Positions 38,819 to 47,867 of a DNA stretch of 64,000 nt are shown in pieces. The DNA is from Rhodocyclaceae bacterium (GTDB taxonomy: Bacteria; Pseudomonadota; Gammaproteobacteria; Burkholderiales; Rhodocyclaceae), in contig VMSX01000030.1 of NCBI GenBank assembly GCA_013791905.1, positions 414,741-478,740 of the forward strand, given 5' to 3'. Below the pieces are notes generated by a model, which was given only the letters and a program-made list of their open reading frames with translations, ran no database searches and was not told the DNA's origin. Each line of letters starts with the position of its first letter. Positions within the stretch are counted from its first letter, which is position 1. A program made the translations under genes and the position numbers.

Positions 38819-39541
38819 TCAGTCGGTGTTAACCACCAGTTGCACTGCATCACCGGCAAAGCGTGAAATGCAATACTCGACGGGTTTTCCGTCCCGATCC
38901 GTATTCAACCCATCGACCTGCAACACGGGCTGGGCGCGCGGCTGTTTCAGCAGGTTCGCCGTCATCTCGTCCGGGAGTCGCGCCGTGATGCAACTCACCT
39001 TCCGGTCGTAATCATCGACGCCATAGCGGTGCAGGGCCTGCGTTATCGAGCCAGTCTCGATCACCGCCTCGGCGATCCCCGGAAATCGTTTCGCGGGGAA
39101 ATAATGGCTGCTGAAATTGATCGGTGCACCGTCCACCTCGCCCAGCGTATCCACCTTCAGCAAGTTGGTGCCGACACGCACCCCCAATGCCTTGGCAATG
39201 CCGCCTGATGCGGGCAACTCCTCGCTGCCAACGACCCGCATGCTGCCGGTAAGCTGCTGACGGCGCAGGTTTTCGGAGAATCGTGTGCGCTTGCCCACGC
39301 TATAGCGCACGGCATACTCCTGCAGGAAAATGCCGCGTCCCTGCTCGACACGCACCAAGCCGCTTTTTTCCAGTTCAGAGACGGCACGACGGATAGTGTG
39401 GCGGTTAACCGAGAAACGCTCGGCCAGTTCCGCCTCGCTGGGCAGCCGTGCGTCCGGTTTGTAGACCTGATCCGCGATGTCCTTTTCCAAGCTCTGAACG
39501 ATCTGCCACCAAACGGCGACGCCTGAACCACGCTGAATCAT
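38819..39541 (-). CDS. phnF: GntR/HutC family regulator PhnF
   Basis: A 240-residue transcriptional regulator: N-terminal winged helix (EAELAERFSVNRHTIRRAVSELEKSGLVRVEQGRGIF, residues about 30-75) and a C-terminal UTRA ligand domain. It diverges from phnG and is convergent with the hexapeptide transferase, the standard PhnF position. It probably represses both phn operons through the TGT(C/A)TAGACA motif and its own gene from the shared region. Confidence 0.88.
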   Translation of the reverse strand: MIQRGSGVAVWWQIVQSLEKDIADQVYKPDARLPSEAELAERFSVNRHTIRRAVSELEKSGLVRVEQGRGIFLQEYAVRYSVGKRTRFSENLRRQQLTGSMRVVGSEELPASGGIAKALGVRVGTNLLKVDTLGEVDGAPINFSSHYFPAKRFPGIAEAVIETGSITQALHRYGVDDYDRKVSCITARLPDEMTANLLKQPRAQPVLQVDGLNTDRDGKPVEYCISRFAGDAVQLVVNTD

Positions 39542-39610
39542 GCTGGACTACCTTTCACTGATGGGATGTCACAAATAATTCACTGACCGGTGCTTGACGG
39601 GCGACATCTT

Positions 39611-39647
39611 AACTGGATATGCTTCGATACATCCAGTTGTATAGACA
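39611..39647. promoter_or_regulatory. Candidate PhnF operator region before phnG
   Basis: AACTGGAT (39611-39618) and ATCCAGTT (39631-39638) form an inverted repeat with a 12-base spacer, directly followed by TGTATAGACA (39638-39647), which matches the palindrome before the accessory operon. TATAGAC may double as a -10 element, in which case the phnG mRNA would have almost no leader; no Shine-Dalgarno is visible before ATG 39659. Confidence 0.5.
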
Positions 39648-39658
39648 TCTATAAACAT

Positions 39659-40120
39659 ATGAATACCATCGACACTCCCGAAATACCAACGGCACGCCAA
39701 GGCTGGCTCTCAGTGCTGGCCATGGCACCTTGCGAGGCGCTGGAAAATGCCCTGACCGCATGCGCCCCCCCCTCTCTGACCTGGTTGCGGCAGCCGCAGA
39801 CAGGATTGTTCATGGTGCGTGCGCGGGCTGGCGGCACCGGCGCCCAGTTCAATCTCGGGGAGGCCAGCGTTACCCGCTGCGCGGTTCAGGACGAAGACGG
39901 ACGCATCGGCATCGGCTATGTCCGCGGCGGCAACGCGCGCCATGCCGAACTGGTGGCGATCTTTGACTTGCTGCTGCAGAAAGATGACTACCGCGCTGAA
40001 CTGCTGGCCACGGTCATCACGCCCCTGACGGAGCGGCAACAAGCCGCCCGGCTCACCAAGAGCCGCCAGGCGGCCGCCACTCGTGTCAATTTCTACACCA
40101 TGGCGCGGGAGCAGGCATGA
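39659..40120 (+). CDS. phnG: Phosphonate C-P lyase subunit PhnG
   Basis: Core C-P lyase complex subunit, 153 residues, usual length. GEASVTRCAVQDEDGRIGIGYVRGGNARHAELVAIFDLLLQ is the family signature and LTKSRQAAATRVNFYTMAREQA is the typical C-terminus. First gene of the core operon; overlaps phnH by four bases. ATG 39659 is chosen because upstream in-frame codons lie in the operator region. Confidence 0.94.
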   Translation: MNTIDTPEIPTARQGWLSVLAMAPCEALENALTACAPPSLTWLRQPQTGLFMVRARAGGTGAQFNLGEASVTRCAVQDEDGRIGIGYVRGGNARHAELVAIFDLLLQKDDYRAELLATVITPLTERQQAARLTKSRQAAATRVNFYTMAREQA

Positions 40121-40752
40121 GCACTCCGGACACCACCACAATTTCTGCGCGTCCATTGTTACCGGGGCTGGGCGATCCGGTCGATGACGCCCAAGGTATT
40201 TTCCGTGAGCTATTGATGGCCTTGTCCCGTCCGGGCATTGCCTACAGGCTCCCAAACCTGCCCGCCACACCCGACCCACTGCATCCGGCGACAGGCGCGG
40301 TGCTGCTCACCCTGATCGACCATGAAACCGCCCTGTGGCTGCAATCACCGACGGAGGAATTAACCGCCTGGCTGCGTTTCCACTGTAGCGCACCACTGGC
40401 CGTCACGCCGGCGGATGCCGTTTTTGCGGTGATCGACCGGCCGCTGGAGATGCCGCCGCTTGCCGCCTTTGCTCAGGGCGTACCCGAGTATCCGGATCGT
40501 TCGGCGACAGTGATTGTGCAGGTGGCGGGTTTTGCGCCTGACGGCTTGCGCCTCACCGGACCTGGCATAGCGAGGGAACAGCACGTCGGGATCAACGGTC
40601 TACCGGCCGGATTCTGGCGTACCTGGCAGGACAACCAGGCACGGGCGCCACTGGGTGTCGATCTGCTGTTCGTTGCCGGTGATGTCGTCCTCGGATTGCC
40701 GCGCAGCACCAGCGTTGAAATCGTTGCCGAGGGAGTTCAGTCATGTATGTAG
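40117..40752 (+). CDS. phnH: Phosphonate C-P lyase subunit PhnH
   Basis: Core complex subunit, 211 residues, vestigial transferase fold. LLPGLGDPVDDAQGIFRELLMALSRPG near the N-terminus and LTGPGI with GINGLPAGFWRTWQDNQA later are family hallmarks. Overlaps phnG (4 bp) and phnI (10 bp). Confidence 0.94.
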   Translation: MSTPDTTTISARPLLPGLGDPVDDAQGIFRELLMALSRPGIAYRLPNLPATPDPLHPATGAVLLTLIDHETALWLQSPTEELTAWLRFHCSAPLAVTPADAVFAVIDRPLEMPPLAAFAQGVPEYPDRSATVIVQVAGFAPDGLRLTGPGIAREQHVGINGLPAGFWRTWQDNQARAPLGVDLLFVAGDVVLGLPRSTSVEIVAEGVQSCM

Positions 40753-41849
40753 CCGTCAAGGGAGGCGAAAATGCCATCCTCAATTCCCACGAATTGCTCG
40801 CCACTGCCCGTCGCGGCGACGCTGGCATTCCCGAAATCACGCCATTGCAAATCCGCGAGCAGCTACGGCTGGCCGTGGCGCGGGTGATGAGTGAAGGGTC
40901 GCTCTACGATGAAGATCTCGCCGCGCTGGCGCTGAAGCAGGCCGCCGGCGACCAGATCGAGGCGATCTTCCTGCTGCGCGCCTATCGCACCACGCTGCCG
41001 CGCTTTGGCTACAGCGTGCCGGTGGACACCTCGCGCATGGCACTGCAACGGCGCATCTCAGCGGCCTTCAAGGACCTGCCGGGCGGTCAGGTGCTGGGGC
41101 CAACTTACGACTATACCCAGCGCCTGCTGGATTTTTCGCTGGTTGAAATGCAGCCTGCCCCCATCCCGCCGCTGGCCGCCGAGCCGCTGCCTGACAGCAT
41201 GCCGCGCGTCACCGACCTGCTTGGCCACGAAGGGCTGATGGAGGCAGAACTCCCCGCTCACGGCGATCCAGCCCCTGCGGACCTCTCGCGCGAGCCCTTG
41301 AGTTTCCCTGCCGACCGGGCGACCCGCCTGCAAAATCTGGCACGGGGCGACGAAGGTTTCCTGCTTGCCATGGGCTACTCGACCCAGCGCGGCTATGCCA
41401 ACTCCCATCCCTTCGCTGGCGAAATTCGCATGGGCGACGTTGCTCTGGAGATCATTCCCGAGGAGTTGGGGTTCGCGGTCTGCATCGGCGAGATCACGCT
41501 GACCGAATGCCAGATGATCAACCAGTTTGCCGGCTCCCGCACGGTACCGCCACAGTTCACAAGAGGTTACGGTTTGGCCTTTGGCGAAGCGGAGCGCAAA
41601 GCCATGGCCATGGCGCTGGTGGACCGCTCGCTCCGCGCCAGTGAACTTGGCGAGGAAATGAAGTCGCCGGCCCAGCAACAGGAGTTTGTCCTTTCGCATT
41701 CCGACAACGTCGAGGCCAGCGGTTTTGTCCAGCACCTCAAGCTGCCCCACTACGTGGATTTCCAGTCTGAACTCGAACTGTTGCGCAAGATGCGCGCCAA
41801 GCGCGCAAAAGTCGGCGCTGGCGAGACGGCGCTGGAGGAGACTGTATGA
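40743..41849 (+). CDS. phnI: Phosphonate C-P lyase subunit PhnI
   Basis: Nucleosidase subunit that, with PhnG/H/L, swaps adenine of ATP for the phosphonate to give a ribose triphosphate phosphonate. 368 residues; the body (MYVAVKGGENAILNSHELL to SGFVQHLKLPHYVDFQSELELLRKM) fits the family. Residues about 355-363 (KVGAGETA) come from a copy of the dispersed repeat, so the tail exceeds the roughly 354-residue E. coli protein by a repeat-derived extension. Overlaps phnJ by four bases. Confidence 0.94.
   Translation: MYVAVKGGENAILNSHELLATARRGDAGIPEITPLQIREQLRLAVARVMSEGSLYDEDLAALALKQAAGDQIEAIFLLRAYRTTLPRFGYSVPVDTSRMALQRRISAAFKDLPGGQVLGPTYDYTQRLLDFSLVEMQPAPIPPLAAEPLPDSMPRVTDLLGHEGLMEAELPAHGDPAPADLSREPLSFPADRATRLQNLARGDEGFLLAMGYSTQRGYANSHPFAGEIRMGDVALEIIPEELGFAVCIGEITLTECQMINQFAGSRTVPPQFTRGYGLAFGEAERKAMAMALVDRSLRASELGEEMKSPAQQQEFVLSHSDNVEASGFVQHLKLPHYVDFQSELELLRKMRAKRAKVGAGETALEETV
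41807..41831 (+). repeat. Dispersed 25-bp repeat, copy 9 (phnI 3' end)
   Basis: One mismatch (GCGAGAC for GCGGGAC) from the 25-bp element, in sense with phnI and six codons before its stop. Confidence 0.85.
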
Positions 41850-42742
41850 GCTCGCAAAGAACGCAAACCGGCTACAACTTCGCCTACCTCGATGAGCAGA
41901 CCAAGCGCATGATCCGTCGCGCGCTGCTCAAAGCCGTCGCCATTCCCGGCTATCAGGTACCTTTCGGCAGCCGCGAAATGCCGTTGCCTTACGGCTGGGG
42001 CACCGGCGGCATTCAGGTCACTGCATCGATTCTCGGCCGCGATGACGTGCTGAAAGTCATCGACCAGGGCTCGGACGACACCACCAACGCGGTCAACATC
42101 CGGCGTTTTTTCGAGCGCACCGCCGGGGTAGCGACCACCGAGCGCACCGAAGACGCGACAATCATCCAGACACGCCACCGCATTCCGGAAAAACCGCTCA
42201 GCGAAGATCAGATCATGGTCTACCAGGTGCCACTACCGGAACCCATGGGTCGCCTGGAACCGCAGGAGGTGGTGACGCGCAAGCTGCACGCGCTGGCCGA
42301 CTACGGCCTGATGCACGTCAAGCTGTATGAGGACATTGCCCGTTACGGCCATATCGCCAGCACCTACGATTACCCGGTTTTGGTCAATGGCCGCTATTTG
42401 ATGGCGCCGTCACCGATTCCGAAGTTCGACAACCCGAAGCTGCACATGAGCCCGGCCCTGCAACTCTTCGGCGCCGGCCGCGAAAAACGCGTGTATGCCA
42501 TCCCGCCCTACACGCGGGTCGAAAGTCTCGACTTTGAGGATCATCCCTTCAGCGTCCAGCGCTGGGATGACCCATGCGCACTGTGCGGCGCCACCGACAG
42601 CTTCCTCGACGAAGTGGTGCTCGACGACGCCGGCGGGCGCATGTTCGTCTGCTCCGATTCCGACTATTGCAAGACCCGCCAGGCGGCCGGCCACACCGGT
42701 TCGCAAAGTCCGGTGCCGGCGACGCAGGAGGAGGCGGCATGA
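41846..42742 (+). CDS. phnJ: Carbon-phosphorus lyase PhnJ
   Basis: Radical-SAM enzyme that breaks the C-P bond, releasing alkane and ribose cyclic phosphate. 298 residues. The atypical cluster motif CX2CX21CX5C is complete: CALC, then 21 residues, then CSDSDYC. FAYLDEQTKRMIRRALLKAVAIPGYQVPF at the N-terminus is typical. Overlaps phnI and phnK. Confidence 0.97.
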   Translation: MSSQRTQTGYNFAYLDEQTKRMIRRALLKAVAIPGYQVPFGSREMPLPYGWGTGGIQVTASILGRDDVLKVIDQGSDDTTNAVNIRRFFERTAGVATTERTEDATIIQTRHRIPEKPLSEDQIMVYQVPLPEPMGRLEPQEVVTRKLHALADYGLMHVKLYEDIARYGHIASTYDYPVLVNGRYLMAPSPIPKFDNPKLHMSPALQLFGAGREKRVYAIPPYTRVESLDFEDHPFSVQRWDDPCALCGATDSFLDEVVLDDAGGRMFVCSDSDYCKTRQAAGHTGSQSPVPATQEEAA

Positions 42743-43509
42743 GTCCGTTGCTGCGTGTCAAGGGAATATCCAAGCGCTATGGCGAGCACATCGGCTGTGC
42801 CGATGTCTCCTTCGAACTGCATGCCGGCGAAGTACTGGCGGTGGTTGGCGAATCCGGTTCGGGCAAATCGACGCTGCTCCAGTTGCTGTCGACCCGCATC
42901 GCTTCCGATACCGGCAGCATCGAGTATCAGGTCACCGGTCGCGGCCTCGTCGATCTGGCTCACCTTTCCGAAGCCGAGCAACGCTGGCTGCTACGTACCG
43001 ACTGGGGCTATGTCGAGCAGAACCCGCGCGACGGCCTGCGCATGAATGTCAGCGCCGGCGCCAATGTCGGTGAGCGTCTGATGGCCGTCGGTGCCCGCCA
43101 CTACGGCGAGATTCGCAACACCGCCACCGACTGGCTGCAGCGGGTGGAACTCGACGCCGCACGCATCGACGAACTGCCGACAGGATTTTCCGGCGGCATG
43201 CAGCAGCGTCTGCAGATTGCCCGCAACCTGGTCACCCGGCCGCGCCTGGTGTTCATGGACGAGCCCACTGCCGGGCTGGACGTCTCGGTGCAAGCGCGTC
43301 TGCTCGACCTGCTGCGCGAACTGGTCACCGACCTCGGACTGGCCGCCGTCATCGTCACCCATGATCTGGCGGTGGCACGCCTGCTGGCGCACCGCCTGCT
43401 GGTGATGCGCCAGGGACGCGTGGTGGAAACCGGATTGACCGATCAGGTGCTGGATGACCCGCAGCACCCCTACACCCAGTTGCTGGTGGCTTCGGTATTG
43501 CAGGTCTAG
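42739..43509 (+). CDS. phnK: Phosphonate C-P lyase ATPase PhnK
   Basis: ABC-type ATPase that docks on the C-P lyase core, 256 residues. Walker [12 protein letters not shown], signature FSGGMQQRLQIARNL, Walker B LVFMDEPTAGLDVSVQA. The ATG at 42739 overlaps phnJ by four bases; the frame is open much further upstream but only because of high GC. Confidence 0.95.
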   Translation: MSPLLRVKGISKRYGEHIGCADVSFELHAGEVLAVVGESGSGKSTLLQLLSTRIASDTGSIEYQVTGRGLVDLAHLSEAEQRWLLRTDWGYVEQNPRDGLRMNVSAGANVGERLMAVGARHYGEIRNTATDWLQRVELDAARIDELPTGFSGGMQQRLQIARNLVTRPRLVFMDEPTAGLDVSVQARLLDLLRELVTDLGLAAVIVTHDLAVARLLAHRLLVMRQGRVVETGLTDQVLDDPQHPYTQLLVASVLQV

Positions 43510-43519
43510 GAGAATGTCC

Positions 43520-44224
43520 ATGGAAACCCTGATCGACGTGCGCGGACTGACCAAGGCCTTTGTGCTGCACAACCGCAATGAGGCGCGTATCCCGGTGCTG
43601 GACGATGTCAATCTTAGCGTCGCCGCCGGCGAATGTGTGGCATTGGCCGGACCTTCCGGCGCTGGCAAGAGCACGTTGCTGCGCTGCCTTTACGGCAACT
43701 ATCTGGCCAGCGCCGGCGCCGTGTGCATCCGCCATGAGGGTGCCTGGGTCGACCTGGCCCGTGCCGCGCCACGCGAGATTCTTGCCGTCCGCCTCCGCAG
43801 CCTCGGCTATGTCAGCCAGTTTCTGCGCGTGATTCCACGCGTATCCACGCTGGATGTCGTCGCCGAGCCTTTGCGTGAACTGGGCATCGAGGCAGCCGCC
43901 GCACGCACGCGTGCGGCGAACTTGCTGGCACGCCTGCACCTGCCGGAGTACCTGTGGCATCTGCCGCCGGCCACCTTCTCGGGCGGCGAGCAGCAACGGG
44001 TGAACATCGCGCGCGGGCTGATCGCCAAAAAACCCGTCCTGCTGCTCGACGAACCGACGGCCTCGCTGGACGTCGCCAATGCCGGGCGCGTCGCCGACCT
44101 CATTGACGAGGCACGCCGCAACGGTACTGCCATTGTCGGAATATTCCACGACACAGTAATCCGCGATCGGCTGGCAACACGCCTGCACGCAGTCAGCACC
44201 CAGCCTCAGGAGATACCCGCATGA
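43520..44224 (+). CDS. phnL: Phosphonate C-P lyase ATPase PhnL
   Basis: Second ABC-type ATPase of the complex, 234 residues. Walker A GPSGAGKSTLLRCLYGNY, signature FSGGEQQRVNIARGL, Walker B VLLLDEPTASLDVAN. Start at ATG 43520 (METLIDVRGLTK) because AGGAG lies 7-8 bases upstream; ATG 43514 is too close to it. Overlaps phnM by four bases. Confidence 0.95.
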   Translation: METLIDVRGLTKAFVLHNRNEARIPVLDDVNLSVAAGECVALAGPSGAGKSTLLRCLYGNYLASAGAVCIRHEGAWVDLARAAPREILAVRLRSLGYVSQFLRVIPRVSTLDVVAEPLRELGIEAAAARTRAANLLARLHLPEYLWHLPPATFSGGEQQRVNIARGLIAKKPVLLLDEPTASLDVANAGRVADLIDEARRNGTAIVGIFHDTVIRDRLATRLHAVSTQPQEIPA

Positions 44225-45357
44225 GCCTCATCCTGACCAATGCGGTGATCATCACCGCCGATGAAGAGTTCACAGGCACCGTGAATGTTGTGGACGGCCT
44301 CATTGCCGATATATCCCGGAACGGTACATCCATCTCCGCAGCTATCGACCTCGAAGGCGACTATCTGATTCCCGGCCTGGTCGAACTACATACCGACAAC
44401 CTGGAAAAACACCTGATGCCGCGCCCCGGCGTGGCGTGGCCCTTGCTGTCGGCGATGCTGATTCATGACGCCCAGATCGCCGCTGCAGGTATCACCACGG
44501 TGTTCGATTCGATTCGCATCGGAGAAGTCGAAATCAAGAACGCCCAGTCACTGCCGGTCAAGGGGATCGCCGCGGCCATTCACCAGGGACGGGAAGCGCG
44601 CCTGATGCGGGCGGAGCATCTGTTGCATCTGCGCTGCGAAATTGCCGCCCCCGACGTGCTCGACGAACTGGAAGCCATGCTCGACGAGCCACTGCTCCAA
44701 TTGATGTCGATCATGGATCACACCCCCGGTCAGCGGCAGTGGACCAATATCGACAAGTACCGCATCTATACCCAGAAACACGCACACTGGAGCGACGAAA
44801 AACTCAACGAAGTGATCGCCGAACTGAAGGTTCTGCAGGAGCAGAATTCGCTTCCCAACCGTCGCGCGATTCTCGATATTGCGCGGCAGCGCAACATCGC
44901 GGTCGCCAGCCACGACGACACCACGACAGAACACGTTCATGAAGCGGTTGCCGAGGGAATTTCCATTGCCGAATTCCCCACCACGGAGGAAGCCGCTCGC
45001 GCTGCCCGTGCGCACGGCATCGGCATCATGATGGGGGCGCCCAATGTCGTGCGGGGCGGCTCGCATTCCGGCAATGTCGCGGCCGCCGACCTCGCGCGAC
45101 TTGACCTGCTCGACGCCCTATCTTCCGACTATGTGCCGGCCAGCTTACTGTTCGCAGCTTTCCTGCTGCGCGATCAGGTCGGCTGGGGCCTGCCACAGGC
45201 GGTGGCGACAGTCTCGCGCAACCCGGCACGCATGGCCAAACTGGCTGACCGCGGCGAGATTGCACCGGGACTGCGCGCCGATCTGGTGCGCGTGCGCGAA
45301 ACCGCGCACATTCCCCATCCCCTCACGGTGTGGATGAACGGCCAGCGCATTTCCTGA
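44221..45357 (+). CDS. phnM: Alpha-D-ribose 1-methylphosphonate 5-triphosphate diphosphatase PhnM
   Basis: Amidohydrolase-fold enzyme that removes pyrophosphate from the ribose triphosphate phosphonate. 378 residues. YLIPGLVELHTDNLEKHLMP (metal ligands and family motif), SIMDHTPGQRQW, VASHDDTTTEHVHEA and MMGAPNVVRGGSHSGNVAA are diagnostic. One of two intact phnM genes in the window, the other being at 51262. Confidence 0.95.
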   Translation: MSLILTNAVIITADEEFTGTVNVVDGLIADISRNGTSISAAIDLEGDYLIPGLVELHTDNLEKHLMPRPGVAWPLLSAMLIHDAQIAAAGITTVFDSIRIGEVEIKNAQSLPVKGIAAAIHQGREARLMRAEHLLHLRCEIAAPDVLDELEAMLDEPLLQLMSIMDHTPGQRQWTNIDKYRIYTQKHAHWSDEKLNEVIAELKVLQEQNSLPNRRAILDIARQRNIAVASHDDTTTEHVHEAVAEGISIAEFPTTEEAARAARAHGIGIMMGAPNVVRGGSHSGNVAAADLARLDLLDALSSDYVPASLLFAAFLLRDQVGWGLPQAVATVSRNPARMAKLADRGEIAPGLRADLVRVRETAHIPHPLTVWMNGQRIS

Positions 45358-45367
45358 GCACAGCCGC

Positions 45368-46141
45368 TTGCGTCTGGTCACCATCAACACGTGGAAGTGT
45401 GACGGTGACTACCACCGACGCATGGACGCCCTCGAATGCCAACTGGCGGCGCTACAGCCCGACATCGTGGCGATTCAGGAGTCATTTGCCACGGTTGACG
45501 GCACCATCGTTACCGCTGCGCGGCTGGGACGGCACCTGGGACTGGCCTCCGCCTTCATTCCGGAGCGGCGCAAACCACGCAACGTGGACGGGATATCGAC
45601 GGATAGCTACTCCGGACTGGCCCTGCTGTCACGCTGGGAATACACGGCGCATATCGCCCTGCCCTTGCCATCATCGTCCGCGGATGGCGGCCGCTCGGCG
45701 CAACTAGCGATCATTCAGGTCGGCGCATCCAGGCTGATCATCGCCAATGTACACCTGTCGCACTTGCCGGACGGCAGCGCTCTGCGCCGTGAACAACTGG
45801 CTACCGTGCTGCACCACCCCTATTTCGGGACGGACTTTGCTGCCGCCTTGATAACCGGCGATTTCAACGCCGTATTGTCGTCAGCCGAGTTGTCCACCTA
45901 TCTCGCGTCGCCGTGGCAGCTTATCGACGCCTATGCCAGCGGCGGGGGCAAGACAAAAATCACCCATCGCGGCAGCAACGGTCAAGGCAGCGACCTCGAC
46001 CACATCCTGGCGTTGCCAGACCAATACAGGAAGTGGCCGATGTTCAGTGATTCCAGGCTGGTCCTCGACGCACCGGATCTGGCCACAGGAATCCTGCCCA
46101 GCGACCACGCCGGCGTAATGACGACACTGCTGCTGGGCTGA
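45368..46141 (+). CDS. Endonuclease/exonuclease/phosphatase family protein
   Basis: A 257-residue EEP-fold metallohydrolase. N-terminal LRLVTINTWKCDGDY, Glu in VAIQESF, LIIANVHLSHLPDG, GDFNAVLSS and the final SDHAGVMTTL are the expected active-site segments. The start appears to be TTG 45368, ten bases after the phnM stop; no good ATG fits the N-terminus. Its place at the end of the core phn operon suggests a phosphoesterase step in phosphonate breakdown, possibly the one that damaged PhnP can no longer perform. That is inference. Confidence 0.82.
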   Translation: MRLVTINTWKCDGDYHRRMDALECQLAALQPDIVAIQESFATVDGTIVTAARLGRHLGLASAFIPERRKPRNVDGISTDSYSGLALLSRWEYTAHIALPLPSSSADGGRSAQLAIIQVGASRLIIANVHLSHLPDGSALRREQLATVLHHPYFGTDFAAALITGDFNAVLSSAELSTYLASPWQLIDAYASGGGKTKITHRGSNGQGSDLDHILALPDQYRKWPMFSDSRLVLDAPDLATGILPSDHAGVMTTLLLG

Positions 46142-46147
46142 CCCTGG

Positions 46148-46172
46148 CGCCGTCCCGCCAGCGCCGACTTTT
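46148..46172 (-). repeat. Dispersed 25-bp repeat, copy 10
   Basis: Exact copy, minus orientation, starting seven bases after the EEP gene stop. With the upstream CTGG it can form a CTGGCG/CGCCAG hairpin. It is in inverted orientation to copy 11 on the other side of the IS remnant. Confidence 0.85.
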
Positions 46173-46250
46173 CTCATTGAATCATCACGCAAGTACAACA
46201 AGATCGTCATTTCACTTATCTAGGCTTCTCGACCGGTCGAATGTGTTTCG

Positions 46251-46692
<442 letters not shown>

Positions 46693-46725
46693 GCCGTTTG
46701 GACTCTACACTTTTCGACTGACCTC

Positions 46726-46750
46726 AAAAGTCGGCGCTGGCGGGACGGCG
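46726..46750 (+). repeat. Dispersed 25-bp repeat, copy 11
   Basis: Exact copy, plus orientation, 46 bp beyond the acr3 stop and 34 bp past the transposase remnant. With copy 10 it brackets the remnant as a 25-bp inverted repeat. Confidence 0.85.
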
Positions 46751-46796
46751 ATTGCGCGAGTGAGGTGGTGGCCGCAGACCGGGCAGGTCAGTAATT

Positions 46797-47864
46797 TCAC
46801 CCACGCTCGTACCACCCCTTCGAGACATTCACTACCTTGACCACCAGCAGCATCGCCGGCACCTCGATCAGCACGCCGACCACGGTGGCCAGTGCCGCTC
46901 CCGACTCGAAACCGAACAGGCTGATCGCCACCGCCACCGCCAGTTCGAAGAAGTTGGAGGCGCCGATCAGTGCCGATGGACAGGCGACATTGTGTTTCTC
47001 GCCGACCGCGCGGTTGAGCCAGTAGGCCAACCCCGAGTTGAAGAAAACCTGGATCAGAATGGGCACGGCCAGCAGCGCGATCACCAGCGGTTGCTCGATG
47101 ATGGCGCGGCCCTGGAAGGCGAACAGCAGCACGAGTGTGGCCAGCAGCGCCGCGATTGACCACGGGCCGATCTTCGCCATCGCAGCGTCGAAGTGAGCCT
47201 GCCCTCTGGCCAGCAGCGATTTGCGCCACAGTTGCGCCAGGGCAAGCGGGATGACGATATAGAGCACCACCGAGGTCAGCAGCGTGTCCCAGGGCACGAC
47301 GATGGCCGAGATGCCGAGCAGCAGTCCCACCAGCGGGGCGAAGGCGAAAATCATGATGGTATCGTTCAAGGCCACCTGCGACAGGGTAAATAGCGGATCG
47401 CCGTTGGTGAGCCGGCTCCAGACGAAAACCATCGCGGTGCAGGGCGCGGCGGCGAGCAGAATCAGGCCGGCGATGTAGCTGTCGAGTTGGTCGGCCGGCA
47501 GGTAAGGGGCAAACCATTGACGGATGAACAGCCAGGCGAGGAAGGCCATTGAAAAAGGCTTGACCAGCCAGTTCACGAACAGCGTGACGCCGATGCCGCG
47601 CAGGTGCTGCCTGGCCTCGTGCAGCGCACCAAAGTCGACCTTGACCAGCATCGGGATGATCATCACCCAGATCAGCAGGCCGACCGGGAGATTGACGTGG
47701 GCCATCTCCATCCGGCCGAGCGCCTGAAATGGCGCCGGCACGAACTGCCCCAGCGCGATGCCGACAACGATGCAGAGAAAGACCCAGACCGTCAGATAGC
47801 GCTCGAACACGCTCATCGGTGCGCTGGCAGCAGCCTTGGCGGTGACTACACATTGTGCCGACAT
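46797..47864 (-). CDS. acr3: Arsenite efflux transporter Acr3
   Basis: Inner-membrane arsenite exporter of the Acr3 family, 355 residues, ten predicted helices. VGLLIWVMIIPMLVKVDFGAL, AAPCTAMVFVWSRLTNGDP (with the essential Cys) and ALIGASNFFELAVAVAISLFG are family signatures. It follows arsC by three bases on the same strand and ends in GWYERG. Confidence 0.94.
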   Translation of the reverse strand: MSAQCVVTAKAAASAPMSVFERYLTVWVFLCIVVGIALGQFVPAPFQALGRMEMAHVNLPVGLLIWVMIIPMLVKVDFGALHEARQHLRGIGVTLFVNWLVKPFSMAFLAWLFIRQWFAPYLPADQLDSYIAGLILLAAAPCTAMVFVWSRLTNGDPLFTLSQVALNDTIMIFAFAPLVGLLLGISAIVVPWDTLLTSVVLYIVIPLALAQLWRKSLLARGQAHFDAAMAKIGPWSIAALLATLVLLFAFQGRAIIEQPLVIALLAVPILIQVFFNSGLAYWLNRAVGEKHNVACPSALIGASNFFELAVAVAISLFGFESGAALATVVGVLIEVPAMLLVVKVVNVSKGWYERG

Positions 47865-47867
47865 GAT

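Noticed and set aside
39566-39583. Pho box upstream of phnG (ATGTCAC-AAAT-AATTCAC)
   Set aside because: The second half matches only 4 of 7 positions and no -10 follows at the expected distance. PhnF control looks more likely for this operon.
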